64,000 nt of DNA from Caldilineales bacterium (lineage in GTDB: Bacteria; Chloroflexota; Anaerolineae; J102). Each line of letters begins with the position of its first letter. Within the stretch, counting starts at the first letter, position 1. The stretch is from contig JAIBAP010000020.1 of assembly GCA_019695115.1 (NCBI GenBank), forward strand, positions 1-64,000, read 5' to 3'. Both the position numbers and the translations under genes were made by a program. Below are positions 7,898 to 15,883 of this stretch, piece by piece. The notes under the pieces are model-generated. The model was not told where the DNA came from and made no database searches. It was given only the letters and a program-made list of their open reading frames with translations.

Positions 7898-9205
7898 CTA
7901 TGGCGCAACCAACTCACGCACGAAAGCGGCCATCGTCTCGCCCACCAGCCGTTCACCCTCCACCGTCCAGTGCCCATCGCGCGGCAGATAAAGCCGCCGG
8001 CCCTCCCCCGCACGCGCCTGGAAGACGGGCAGCAGATCGAGGAAGGGGATGCCGGCCCGGTTCAGCATCTCGGCCAGGTCGCGGTTGGGCCGTTCGAGAT
8101 CCCAGGCCCGTGGCTGCATGGCCGGGAAGCGCTGCAGCACCGTTTGCCAGGCGGCGGGCGCCACCTGCTCCTGGCTGCTGACGATGACGACGGCCATCTC
8201 CGCCCCCATCTCCCTGCTTTCGGCGTCGATCTGGCCCAGGAGGGCGGCGGTGAGAGCCACAGCATCGTCCCAGGCGGCGTCGCGCGGGTTGGCAAAGACG
8301 CCATAGGCGACGGGGATGTAGCTGGGGCCGAGGGCGGCCTGTTGTTGCGGCCGGCCGGGCTCGATCAACCCCAGTTCGATCAAGCGGTTGGCCAGACCGG
8401 GCGGGCCTTCTTGCAGTCGGGGCGCCAGAAAGCGGTAGAGGGCGGATAGGCGATGCAGCGGGCCGCGCCATCCGGCCAGCGGGGCGGCGATGGGGGCGGG
8501 CGCTTCGCTCTGTTCGGTTTGGGGCTGCCTGGCCTTGATCTCCGGCGCTTCTGGGTCGAAAGGATGGTACTTCAACACCAGTTCGCCGTCGTGCAGGCTG
8601 AAGAACGGTTTGTAGATGCCGCCGACATTGCTGACTTCCAGGGCCTCGCTGTTGTTCATGAAATCGTTGGCGGTGAAGAACAGCACCAGCACCAGATCGG
8701 GGTCGTATCGGACCCCTTCCTGGCGCAACCAAAGCAGCTCCTGGTCGCTTCCCCAGGCGCCCACCCCGGCGCTGATGACCTGAAAGCGGGGCGCGCCGGC
8801 CATCTCGTTCAGTTGGGCCTCCAACACCTTGCCCGCCGTCTGCGCCAGCTCCGTCCGCATCCCCTCGGCAAAAGAATCGCCCAGCAGGAGGATACGGTAG
8901 ACGCCCTCCGGCTTCTCGTAGGGGATTTCGGCCTCGCGCAGACCGTGACTGTTGATCGTCACCCAGACGTTGTACTCGCCGAAGCGATCGTAGGACGGGC
9001 CGGCGGCGTTGGCGATGTGATACCAGCCATAGTCAGGGTTCGGCGCCTGCCAGAAGTTCCCCACCGCTGCGGCCGGCGGCGCCAGACCCAGCAACCGCAG
9101 GGCGATCTCCAGCGTGAAGATGGCCAGGAAGATGCCAAAAAGGATGGCGATGAACGCCCGCAGAAGTCTCGCCCCGGTCGAGGGCGGCGCTTTGATCTCA
9201 TCCAT
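7898..9205 (-). CDS. Membrane-anchored SGNH/GDSL hydrolase
   Basis: A 435-residue protein. Residues ~13-38 (LLRAFIAILFGIFLAIFTLE) form an N-terminal membrane anchor. RILLLGDSFAEGM is SGNH block I with the Ser nucleophile, GAGVGAWGSDQ is block II-like, FFTANDFMNN block III, and LPRDGHWTVEGERLV supplies the C-terminal Asp/His. This layout matches exported acyl-transfer or deacylation proteins of the AlgX/DltD-like SGNH group. The ATG at 9205 is 14 nt after the selB stop. The longer open frame upstream is a shadow of selB. Confidence 0.88.
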   Translation of the reverse strand: MDEIKAPPSTGARLLRAFIAILFGIFLAIFTLEIALRLLGLAPPAAAVGNFWQAPNPDYGWYHIANAAGPSYDRFGEYNVWVTINSHGLREAEIPYEKPEGVYRILLLGDSFAEGMRTELAQTAGKVLEAQLNEMAGAPRFQVISAGVGAWGSDQELLWLRQEGVRYDPDLVLVLFFTANDFMNNSEALEVSNVGGIYKPFFSLHDGELVLKYHPFDPEAPEIKARQPQTEQSEAPAPIAAPLAGWRGPLHRLSALYRFLAPRLQEGPPGLANRLIELGLIEPGRPQQQAALGPSYIPVAYGVFANPRDAAWDDAVALTAALLGQIDAESREMGAEMAVVIVSSQEQVAPAAWQTVLQRFPAMQPRAWDLERPNRDLAEMLNRAGIPFLDLLPVFQARAGEGRRLYLPRDGHWTVEGERLVGETMAAFVRELVAP

Positions 9206-9219
9206 ACTGGGTCTCGGCT

Positions 9220-11130
9220 TCAACGCAGGGTGCGCACATCGCCCTCGCGCCGGGTGATGCGGATGGCGTCGAGGTGTTCGAGCAAGGCCAGGGCATATTT
9301 GCGGCTGGTTTCGAAACGGTCGCGCAGGTCGCCGACGGTGATCTGGCCGCGGGCCTGGATCGTCTCGCGCACGCCCGCCAGCAAGACGTCGTAGGCGGCC
9401 CGGTCGAAGACGACGTCGGGCGCGACCCGCACCAGGATTCCTTGCTCCAGCAAGGCGTCGAAGACCTCGTCGCTCACGACTTCCAGACACTGTTTGCTGC
9501 TGGGGCTGTTGTAGGGCGCGGCCCGGAAACTCGCCAGCAGTTTGTCCACCGCGGTTTGCTGGGCGGGTGAGAAGCGGGGGCTGAAAGCGGGCGACGACAG
9601 CAGGGCGCTCCGCTCGACCACAACGGCTTCGGCCACGGCGCGGGCGATGACGCCGTTGAACACCTTTGCCGACCACCCCGATTTGGGCTGCACCCGCGCC
9701 CTCATCTCCTCGCGCGGCATACCCAGCCGGAGGGGATTGGCCTGGTGGAAGGCCCGCAGCAGGTCCTGGATCCGGCCGCGCAGGCTCGCCCAGCCGGTGG
9801 GCGTGATCAAGGGCGAATTCGGGTCGCCCGGCTCAAGCTGCTGCACCCGGCCTGCGGCCAACAGCCCGGCCAGGAGGACGGGAGCCTGGTCGGCGGGGAC
9901 TTTGGCCGCGGCCAGGGCCAGGTCGGCGGGCAGGGGGCCTTGCTGCCCGATGGCGGCCTCGAGCAGGTCGGCGGGACTGCCGCGCAGCAGGGTCTCTAGC
10001 TGGGCGAAGACCTCTGGCCGGCGGCGGCGATGCTGGCGGCGTGGGGTTGGGTCGGCGACCAGCCCGCCGCCCAGGGTGTTGCTGGGCGAAGGCCGGCGGA
10101 GGATGAAGTGGTCGTTGCGGGCCAGAACGAGCGGGTGCTCAAGCTCGATCTGCGCCCAGGCCGAATGGCCGGGCGCGAGGGCGTCGTTTTCGAGCAGGCG
10201 CAGGCGGCCCGGCGACTCGGCGGCGCCGCTGTGGAAGGCGATCGCCAGGCCGTGTTCGAGCGGCGCCGGCGCTCCGACCAGGGCGCGCAGCCGTACATCC
10301 ACCCGCAAGGTCGGCCGCAACAGGCCGGGAAAGGTGAGCACCTGGCCGCGGTGGAGTTGGTCGGGGTGGAGGCCGCTGAGGTTGACGGCCACGCGCGAGC
10401 CGGGCCGGGCGACATCCAACCTGGTCTTGTGGGTTTGCAGGCCGCGGATGCGGGCGCGCAGGTCGCCGGGGAGCACGACCACCTCGTCGCCGACCCGCAG
10501 GCTGCCATCCAGCAGCGTGCCGGTGACGATGGTGCCAAAGCCGGCGATGGTGAAGACGCGGTCGATGGGCAGCCGCGGGCGACCCAGGTCGGGGCGGTCG
10601 GGCGCGGTGGCCAGCACCGCCGCCAGGGCGCGGGTCAAATCAGGCAGACCCTGCCGCGTGTGCGCCGAAACGGGGAGGATGGGCGCCGCGGCGAGGCTGG
10701 TGGGTTTCAGCACCGCGGCGACCTCCTCCCTCACCAATTCCAGCCAGTCGGGGTCATCGACGAGGTCGCTTTTGGTGAGGGCAATGACGCCGCGGGGGAT
10801 GTCGAGCAGGTCGAGGATGTCGAGATGCTCGCGCGTCTGCGGCATCACGCCTTCGTCCGCCGCCACGACGAAAAGGGCGGCATCGACGCCGCCCACCCCG
10901 GCCAGCATGTTCTTGATGAAGTCGATATGTCCCGGCACATCGACGATCCCCACCGTCTCGCTCCCCCCGCCCGCCGTCGCGTCTGGCAGCGTCATCCAGG
11001 CAAAGCCCAGGTCGATGGTCATCCCGCGCTCCTGTTCTTCGCGCAGGCGGTCGGGATGGACGCCGGTCAGGGCCTGGACGAGGGCCGATTTGCCGTGATC
11101 GACGTGGCCGGCGGTGGCGATGACTTTCAT
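9220..11130 (-). CDS. selB: Selenocysteine-specific elongation factor SelB
   Basis: A 636-residue GTPase that delivers Sec-tRNA(Sec) to the ribosome at SECIS-marked UGA codons. G1 is GHVDHGKS, switch I is RGMTIDLGFAW, G3 is DVPGH and G4 is TKSD. EF-Tu-like domains 2 and 3 follow (VFTIAGFGTIVTGTLLDG), then C-terminal winged-helix repeats (DEVFDALLEQGILVR, TVGDLRDRFETSRKYALALLEHLD). The start ATG overlaps the coiled-coil gene's stop by 4 nt. selA, selC and selD are not in this window. Its presence implies selenoproteins elsewhere in the genome. Confidence 0.96.
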   Translation of the reverse strand: MKVIATAGHVDHGKSALVQALTGVHPDRLREEQERGMTIDLGFAWMTLPDATAGGGSETVGIVDVPGHIDFIKNMLAGVGGVDAALFVVAADEGVMPQTREHLDILDLLDIPRGVIALTKSDLVDDPDWLELVREEVAAVLKPTSLAAAPILPVSAHTRQGLPDLTRALAAVLATAPDRPDLGRPRLPIDRVFTIAGFGTIVTGTLLDGSLRVGDEVVVLPGDLRARIRGLQTHKTRLDVARPGSRVAVNLSGLHPDQLHRGQVLTFPGLLRPTLRVDVRLRALVGAPAPLEHGLAIAFHSGAAESPGRLRLLENDALAPGHSAWAQIELEHPLVLARNDHFILRRPSPSNTLGGGLVADPTPRRQHRRRRPEVFAQLETLLRGSPADLLEAAIGQQGPLPADLALAAAKVPADQAPVLLAGLLAAGRVQQLEPGDPNSPLITPTGWASLRGRIQDLLRAFHQANPLRLGMPREEMRARVQPKSGWSAKVFNGVIARAVAEAVVVERSALLSSPAFSPRFSPAQQTAVDKLLASFRAAPYNSPSSKQCLEVVSDEVFDALLEQGILVRVAPDVVFDRAAYDVLLAGVRETIQARGQITVGDLRDRFETSRKYALALLEHLDAIRITRREGDVRTLR

Positions 11131-12347
11131 GACCCGCTGAGTCTGGCCTCTTCGTGTTGTTTGATGATGGTCTGGCGCTGGCCGGTCAGCTTCTGCACCT
11201 CATCCAGCCATTTCTGCGCCGCTGTGAGCTGGGTCTGACCCTGGGCATCGACATAGCGCCAGAAGAATTGCAGCAGCTTGTCGTGGAACCCAAGCTGCTG
11301 CACGATGGCGGGGAAGCGGTCGCGCAGGTCGGTGTTGACTTTTTCCTGCTGATCCCGCTGGTATTCCCATTCCAGCGCCTGTTTCTGCATCCGTTTTTCG
11401 TGGTCGGCCACAAAGACATCCAGCTGTTTGCGATGCCGTTCCTCGGCCAGCCGCTGCAGCTCGGCCACCTGCGCCTGCTCGCGCTGGATTTGCTCCTGGA
11501 AGCGGGTGAGGGTGGCGGCGCCGCGCTTCACCTCATCGTTGGTGACGGCGTAGTCCTGCAAGCGCAGCCGCTGCTCCTCCACCACGGCTTTATTGGCCTC
11601 GAAGGCCGCCGCCCATTCCTTCATCTGGCGCTGGCGGTCGACATCGGCCAGCTTGAGCGATTCGATGAACTGTTCCTGGGTGTGTTTGAGGTTTTCGACC
11701 ACCGGCGGCAGGGCCTGGGTCTGGCTTTCGATCTTCTGCTGCTTCTGTTCCAACAGTTGCAGCTTACTACTGGCTTCTTCCAGCCGCTTGAATAGTTCGA
11801 CGTTCTCTTGCTGTAACTGGACGATGCGCTTGTTGTCGTGGCTGCGTTGCTCGGTCAGGTAGGGGATGCTGCGGGTGCGCTCCTCGATGTCTTTGCTCAC
11901 CGAGCCTATGTCTTGCCGCAGGGTGACGGCCGTCTCACTCAGGCGTTTGTCCTCGGCCTTGCGCACCACCAGCTCTTCCTCGATCGGGCGCAGACGCCCC
12001 AGTTCTTTGCGCATTTCTCCTAGCCCACGGGTATAGGTCTCGCGGTCGGCCATGCGCAGGCGCTCGGTCTCGCGCTGGGCCTTGCCCATCTCCTCGGCCT
12101 GGTTGTTGACCATCAAGGTCACTTCGTTCTTGAGGTTTTGCAGCGCCTGCTCGATCTGGTTGAAACGACCCAACTGAGTTTGGGTGCTGGCAAGACGAGC
12201 TTCCAGTTCTTTGATGCGCCGGGCCTGATCTTGCAGGTCATTGGTCTGGCTTTCCAGCCGCTGCTGCAACTTGGCGATTTCGGAGCGGTCACGGCGATGC
12301 TGTTCGTCGAGCCAGGTGACCATTTGGGCGAGTTGGGTGGTGTCCAT
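11127..12347 (-). CDS. Long coiled-coil protein of unknown function
   Basis: A 406-residue, highly charged protein that is almost entirely heptad-patterned coiled coil (for example IAKLQQRLESQTNDLQDQAR and VQLQQENVELFKRLEEAS). It has no signal peptide, membrane segment or recognisable enzyme motif. It begins MDTTQLAQMVTWLDEQHRRD. The stop overlaps the selB start in a TCATG arrangement, so the two are probably co-translated, though no functional link is known to me. A structural or scaffold role is a guess. Confidence 0.8.
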   Translation of the reverse strand: MDTTQLAQMVTWLDEQHRRDRSEIAKLQQRLESQTNDLQDQARRIKELEARLASTQTQLGRFNQIEQALQNLKNEVTLMVNNQAEEMGKAQRETERLRMADRETYTRGLGEMRKELGRLRPIEEELVVRKAEDKRLSETAVTLRQDIGSVSKDIEERTRSIPYLTEQRSHDNKRIVQLQQENVELFKRLEEASSKLQLLEQKQQKIESQTQALPPVVENLKHTQEQFIESLKLADVDRQRQMKEWAAAFEANKAVVEEQRLRLQDYAVTNDEVKRGAATLTRFQEQIQREQAQVAELQRLAEERHRKQLDVFVADHEKRMQKQALEWEYQRDQQEKVNTDLRDRFPAIVQQLGFHDKLLQFFWRYVDAQGQTQLTAAQKWLDEVQKLTGQRQTIIKQHEEARLSGS

Positions 12348-12359
12348 GGGCGGGGGGGG

Positions 12360-12531
12360 GTGTTGCGTGGTGCGTGATGAGTGACGAGTGAGGCGTGAAA
12401 CGTGAGGCGTGTTGCGTGTTGCGTGATGAGTGACGAGTGAGGCGTGAAACGTGAGGCGTGTTGCGTGTTGCGTGATGAGTGACGAGTGAGGCGTGAAACG
12501 TGAGGCGTGGTGCGTGAGGCGTGAGGCGGAG
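12360..12531. repeat. GTGnnnC heptanucleotide array
   Basis: About 24 consecutive 7-nt words with constant GTG: GTGTTGC, GTGGTGC, GTGATGA, GTGACGA, GTGAGGC, GTGAAAC. A seven-word block is repeated nearly three times. No coding signal is present. It fills the stretch upstream of the coiled-coil gene. Confidence 0.9.
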
Positions 12532-12540
12532 GATTTGTTT

Positions 12541-12572
12541 GATCCGCGTGAATCCGCGTGAATCCGCGTACC
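12541..12572. repeat. AATCCGCGTG direct repeats
   Basis: Three tandem 10-nt units AATCCGCGTG, the last ending in TACC. Related ATCCGCGT pairs occur near 61970 and ATCCGTGT forms near 25970-26175. Confidence 0.75.
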
Positions 12573-12596
12573 TTTTACAAGAGCGGCAGGGAAGGC

Positions 12597-12602
12597 ATTA
12601 TA
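12597..12602 (-). promoter_or_regulatory. Extended -10 for the coiled-coil/selB operon
   Basis: The minus strand reads TGTGC-TATAAT, a consensus -10 with the TG extension, just after the GT2 stop and ~250 nt upstream of the coiled-coil gene. The -35 is weak. The long leader would contain the heptanucleotide array. Confidence 0.45.
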
Positions 12603-12620
12603 GCACAGGCGGCGGGGTTT

Positions 12621-13544
12621 TCAGCGCAGGCGCGAGGCCAGAACCTGGCGGTAGGCGGCCATGCGCCGCCGGCGCAGGTCGCGCTTGTGCCCCAGCAGCC
12701 ATTTGGCCGCCTCGCGCAGCCACTGCCAGACGAACGTCGCCAGCAGCCAGGCCCGCAGACAGCCCGCCGCCAGCCGTCCGTGATAGTTGCGCGTATAGCG
12801 CACGCGGCTGCTGAAGAAATGGATGTGCCGGGCCGCCACCACCTGCTCGCTGGAGCGGCCTTCGTAGTGCATCACCTCGGCTGCCGGATGGTAGATGACC
12901 TGCCAGCCTGCCGCCGCCGCCCGCCGGCACCAGTCCAGCTCCTCACTATACATAAAAAAGCCTTCGTCCAGTCCCCCCACCTGCTCGTAGACCTGCCGCC
13001 GCACGAACATGGCTGCGCCGACAACCCAATCGACCGCCTGCGTCTCCTCGGGCGAGCGGTCGGCCAGGTAGAAGCGCCCGAACCACGGCAGCCCCGGCCA
13101 GGCTTCCTGGACGATGGTGCTCTCGGTGAACAGGGTGAGCAGGGTGGGGAAGCGCCGGCGGCTGGGCTGGATGCTGCCATCGGCATAGCGCAGCCGCGGG
13201 CCAAGGATCCCCACCTGCGGGTGCGTTTCCAGGTAGCGCCGGAGTTCGAGCAGGGCGCCGGGGCGCACCTCGGTGTCGGGGTTGAGCAGGAAGAAGTATT
13301 CGCCGCGCGCCACTGCCAGCCCCTGGTTGTTCCCTCCCGTGAAGCCGCGGTTCTCCTGGTTGGCGATGACCTGCACCTCTGGGAAGCCAGCCCGCACTGC
13401 CGCCACCGTCCCGTCCTGGCTGGCATTGTCGACGACGATGATCTCGACCTCCGTTCCCTCGGCTTCCTGCCGCAGGTTGGCCAGGCAGCGCAGCAGCAGG
13501 TCGCGCACATTCCAGGAGACGATGATGACGGAGGTCAGGGGCAT
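12621..13544 (-). CDS. Family 2 glycosyltransferase
   Basis: A 307-residue GT-A enzyme of the same subfamily as the one ending at 3554. It shows SVIIVSWNVRDLLLRCL, IIVVDNASQDG, FFLLNPDTEVRPGA with the metal-binding acidic motif, and DEGFFMYSEELDWCRR. The final ~45 residues contain a hydrophobic/amphipathic helix (AWLLATFVWQWL) and a basic tail that may attach the enzyme to the membrane. The ATG at 13544 is preceded by purine-rich GGAGGAGGG. The open frame continuing to 13850 is translated repeat DNA and was excluded. Confidence 0.92.
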   Translation of the reverse strand: MPLTSVIIVSWNVRDLLLRCLANLRQEAEGTEVEIIVVDNASQDGTVAAVRAGFPEVQVIANQENRGFTGGNNQGLAVARGEYFFLLNPDTEVRPGALLELRRYLETHPQVGILGPRLRYADGSIQPSRRRFPTLLTLFTESTIVQEAWPGLPWFGRFYLADRSPEETQAVDWVVGAAMFVRRQVYEQVGGLDEGFFMYSEELDWCRRAAAAGWQVIYHPAAEVMHYEGRSSEQVVAARHIHFFSSRVRYTRNYHGRLAAGCLRAWLLATFVWQWLREAAKWLLGHKRDLRRRRMAAYRQVLASRLR

Positions 13545-13562
13545 GGGGGAGGAGGGAGGAGT

Positions 13563-13713
13563 GGTGTGTGTTCCGTGTTGCGTGAAACGTGAGGCGTGAG
13601 GCGTGAAACGTGAGGCGTGAAACGTGAGGCGTGAAACGTGAGGCGTGAGGCGTGAAACGTGAGGCGTGAAACGTGAGGCGTGAGGCGTGAAACGTGAGGC
13701 GTGAGGCGTGAGG
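13563..13713. repeat. GTGAGGC/GTGAAAC heptanucleotide array
   Basis: About 21 words of 7 nt, mostly alternating GTGAGGC and GTGAAAC, with GTGTTCC/GTGTTGC at the left end. It occupies the gap between the GT2 start and the polyprenyl synthase stop. Confidence 0.9.
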
Positions 13714-13740
13714 CGGGCGGGGGGCGGGGCGCCGTTCGGT

Positions 13741-13849
13741 TTGCATTCCCTTCGCATCCCCTTCGCATCCCCTTCGCATCCCCTTCGCGTCCCTTCGCGT
13801 TCTTCGCGGATCACAAAGTGGATCACAAAGTGGATCACAAAGCGGATCA
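13741..13849. repeat. 11-nt and 12-nt tandem repeats
   Basis: About five copies of CCCCTTCGCAT (11 nt) are followed by degenerate CTTCGCGT units and then four copies of GGATCACAAAG(T/C) (~12 nt). Nothing else is seen between 13545 and 13850. Confidence 0.8.
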
Positions 13850-14821
13850 CTAGTTACGCCGTGCGATGACGTAGTGGGCCACATCGGCCAGGGCTGCGCG
13901 GTAGGGCGAGGGCGGGAAGGCGGAGAGGTCGGCAACGGCCAGGTCGATGAAGCGCTCGGCCTCGGCTCGGGCCTGGGCGATGGCCTCGGACTGGCGGATG
14001 AGTTGCACCGCTTCGGTCACCACTTCGTCGCCGCTGCGCTGACCATCCACCAGCGCCACCAGCTGGTCGCGTTGCTCAGGCTGCTGGATGAAGTAGTAGA
14101 CCGGCAGGGTGATGATGCCGGCGCGGAGGTCGGAGCCGGCCGGCTTGCCCAGCACATCGGCCTCGGCGACGAAATCGAGGATGTCGTCCACGATCTGGAA
14201 GGCCATGCCCAGGTTGTAGCCGTAGGAACGCAGGTTTTCTTCGTCGTCGGCGCCGGCATCGCCCAGCACCGCCGCGGCGCGGGCGGCCACCTCGAACAGG
14301 GCCGCCGTCTTGCCGTAGATGCGGTCGTAGTAGCCTTGTTTGGGCTGGCCCCAGTCGCGGGCGGTGAAAGCCTGGCGCAGTTCGCCATCGACGATCACAC
14401 CCAGGGTCTCGGCAAAAAGCCGGATCACGCGCGGGTGCTCGGTCTCGGCGGCCAGGGCGGCGGCGCGGGCGAAGAAGAAGTTCCCGGCCAACACGGTGCC
14501 GCCCGGCGTCCAGACGGCGTTCAAGGTCGATTGGCCGCGGCGCAGCAGGGCGCCATCGATCACATCGTCGTGGACGAGGGTGGCGGAGTGCAGGGCCTCC
14601 ACCGCCGCCGCCAGGCTGAGCAGTTGCCGCTGCCGCGTGGCCGGGAACAGATGGGCCGCCAGCAGCGCCACCGTGGGCCGCACCCGCTTGCCGCCGCTCC
14701 GCACCAGCCCGCCCAGGGCCTCGGCCAGGGGCGCGTAGCTGCTGCCGACTTTGGCCAGGATGAGTTTTTCGACCTCGGCCAGTTCGTTGGCAATCAGGGC
14801 TTGGGCGGTGGAGATGGACAT
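13850..14821 (-). CDS. Polyprenyl diphosphate synthase
   Basis: A 323-residue trans-isoprenyl diphosphate synthase. GGKRVRP binds diphosphate, [15 protein letters not shown] is the first Asp-rich motif, and [13 protein letters not shown] the second. These enzymes condense IPP units onto an allylic primer to make the quinone side chain or a long-chain carrier. Small residues before the first Asp motif ([11 protein letters not shown]) fit a long-chain enzyme, but product length cannot be set by eye. It lies among glycan-precursor genes and has repeat arrays on both sides. Confidence 0.94.
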   Translation of the reverse strand: MSISTAQALIANELAEVEKLILAKVGSSYAPLAEALGGLVRSGGKRVRPTVALLAAHLFPATRQRQLLSLAAAVEALHSATLVHDDVIDGALLRRGQSTLNAVWTPGGTVLAGNFFFARAAALAAETEHPRVIRLFAETLGVIVDGELRQAFTARDWGQPKQGYYDRIYGKTAALFEVAARAAAVLGDAGADDEENLRSYGYNLGMAFQIVDDILDFVAEADVLGKPAGSDLRAGIITLPVYYFIQQPEQRDQLVALVDGQRSGDEVVTEAVQLIRQSEAIAQARAEAERFIDLAVADLSAFPPSPYRAALADVAHYVIARRN

Positions 14822-14923
14822 TGGAGATTGGGGATTGGGGATTGGTTATTGGAGATTGGTTATTGGAGATTGGTTATTGGAGATTGGGGATTGGAGATTG
14901 GAGATTGGAGATTGGTTATTATT
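14821..14923. repeat. ATTGGnn heptanucleotide array
   Basis: About 14 words of 7 nt, ATTGGAG, ATTGGGG and ATTGGTT, begin at the ATG of the polyprenyl synthase. The composition is much more AT-rich than the flanks. Confidence 0.9.
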
Positions 14924-14967
14924 TAGTACGTATCGATTGTGCGTAAAGGTAACGATATGCGACGACT

Positions 14968-15028
14968 TCACGCATCACGCTTCACGCAACACGCAACACG
15001 GAACACGCAACACGGAACCCGGAACCCG
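14968..15028. repeat. CAC-word heptanucleotide repeats
   Basis: The complementary orientation of the GTGnnnC family: words such as GCATCAC, GCAACAC and GGAACAC in tandem, just after the TatD stop. Confidence 0.8.
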
Positions 15029-15030
15029 TT

Positions 15031-15825
15031 TCACAGACCAAAGAACGAGCGGGCGGCGGCGGTGGTGAGGGCGGCGGCTTGGTCGAGGGGCGTCTGCCAC
15101 AGCTCGGCCAGCCTGGCGGCAGTCAGGCGCACGTAGGCCGGCTCGTTGCGTTGGCCGCGGTGTGGGTGCGGCGTCAGGTAGGGGGCGTCGGTTTCCAGCA
15201 GGAGGCGGTCGGGGCGCAGGTGGCGGGCCAGGTCATGCAGGTCGCGGGCATTCTTGAACGTCAGCGGCCCGGCCAGGCCGAGCACGAAGCCCCACCCATA
15301 GGCTTCCTCGGCCATCGCCAGGTCGCCAGAGAAGCTGTGCAGCACGCCAGGGAAAGGCCGGCCGGCCAGGGGAGAGCCAGGCAGCCGCCGGTGCACCCAG
15401 GCCGCCAACTCGGCCCGCACATCGTCATGGGCCTCGCGGTCGTGGATGATCACCGGCAATCCCAGTTCGGCGGCCAGGTCGAGCTGCTGGCGGAAGACCG
15501 TCTTCTGCAGTTCGACCGGCGTCTGCTGCCAATAATAATCCAGCCCGATCTCGCCGATGCCCACCGTTTTGGGATGCCCGGCCAGCCGCCGCAACTCGGT
15601 CAGCGTCTCTGGCCCCAGGCTGCCGGCGTCATTCGGGTGGATGCCAACGGTGGCATAGACCTGCGGGTATCGCTCGGCCAGCGCCACCGCCGCCCGGCTG
15701 TGCGCCAGATCGATGCCGATGGTGACGATGGCCTCGACGCCCGCCCCTCGCGCTCGCTCTAGCACCAGGTCGAGATCAGGCTCGAAGTGGGGGAGGGTGA
15801 GATGGCAGTGGCTGTCGATGAGCAT
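15031..15825 (-). CDS. tatD: TatD-family metal-dependent DNase/hydrolase
   Basis: A 264-residue TIM-barrel hydrolase. [14 protein letters not shown] gives the HxH metal motif, [11 protein letters not shown] the Glu ligand, [11 protein letters not shown] and GVLHSFSGD the His ligands, and [22 protein letters not shown] the Asp and the family C-terminal signature. Family members are Mg-dependent 3'-5' exonucleases acting in DNA quality control. The ATG at 15825 was chosen because the family begins at M-h-D-S/T-H-C-H; the upstream extension is repeat-derived. Confidence 0.95.
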   Translation of the reverse strand: MLIDSHCHLTLPHFEPDLDLVLERARGAGVEAIVTIGIDLAHSRAAVALAERYPQVYATVGIHPNDAGSLGPETLTELRRLAGHPKTVGIGEIGLDYYWQQTPVELQKTVFRQQLDLAAELGLPVIIHDREAHDDVRAELAAWVHRRLPGSPLAGRPFPGVLHSFSGDLAMAEEAYGWGFVLGLAGPLTFKNARDLHDLARHLRPDRLLLETDAPYLTPHPHRGQRNEPAYVRLTAARLAELWQTPLDQAAALTTAAARSFFGL

Positions 15826-15835
15826 GTTTATGGCA

Positions 15836-15882
15836 TGTTCCGAGTTCCGGGTTCCGAGTTCCAAAGTCTCCCGGTCTCCCGT
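15836..15882. repeat. GTTCCGn heptanucleotide and GTCTCCCG repeats
   Basis: Four 7-nt words GTTCCGA/GTTCCGG/GTTCCAA followed by GTCTCCCG units fill the gap between tatD and the phosphohexomutase stop. Confidence 0.7.
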
Positions 15883-15883
15883 C

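Noticed and set aside
7726-8181. Plus-strand ORF encoding MAESAPPGAARS repeats
   Set aside because: It is a translation of the 36-bp repeat array plus the antisense of the SGNH gene, with no start context.
12558-13592. Long plus-strand ORF antisense to the GT2 gene
   Set aside because: High-GC third-position shadow of the minus-strand glycosyltransferase, with no recognisable motifs of its own.
13545-13850. N-terminal extension of the GT2 gene rich in HASRFTPH
   Set aside because: It is translated heptamer repeat; the glycosyltransferase fold begins at the ATG at 13544.
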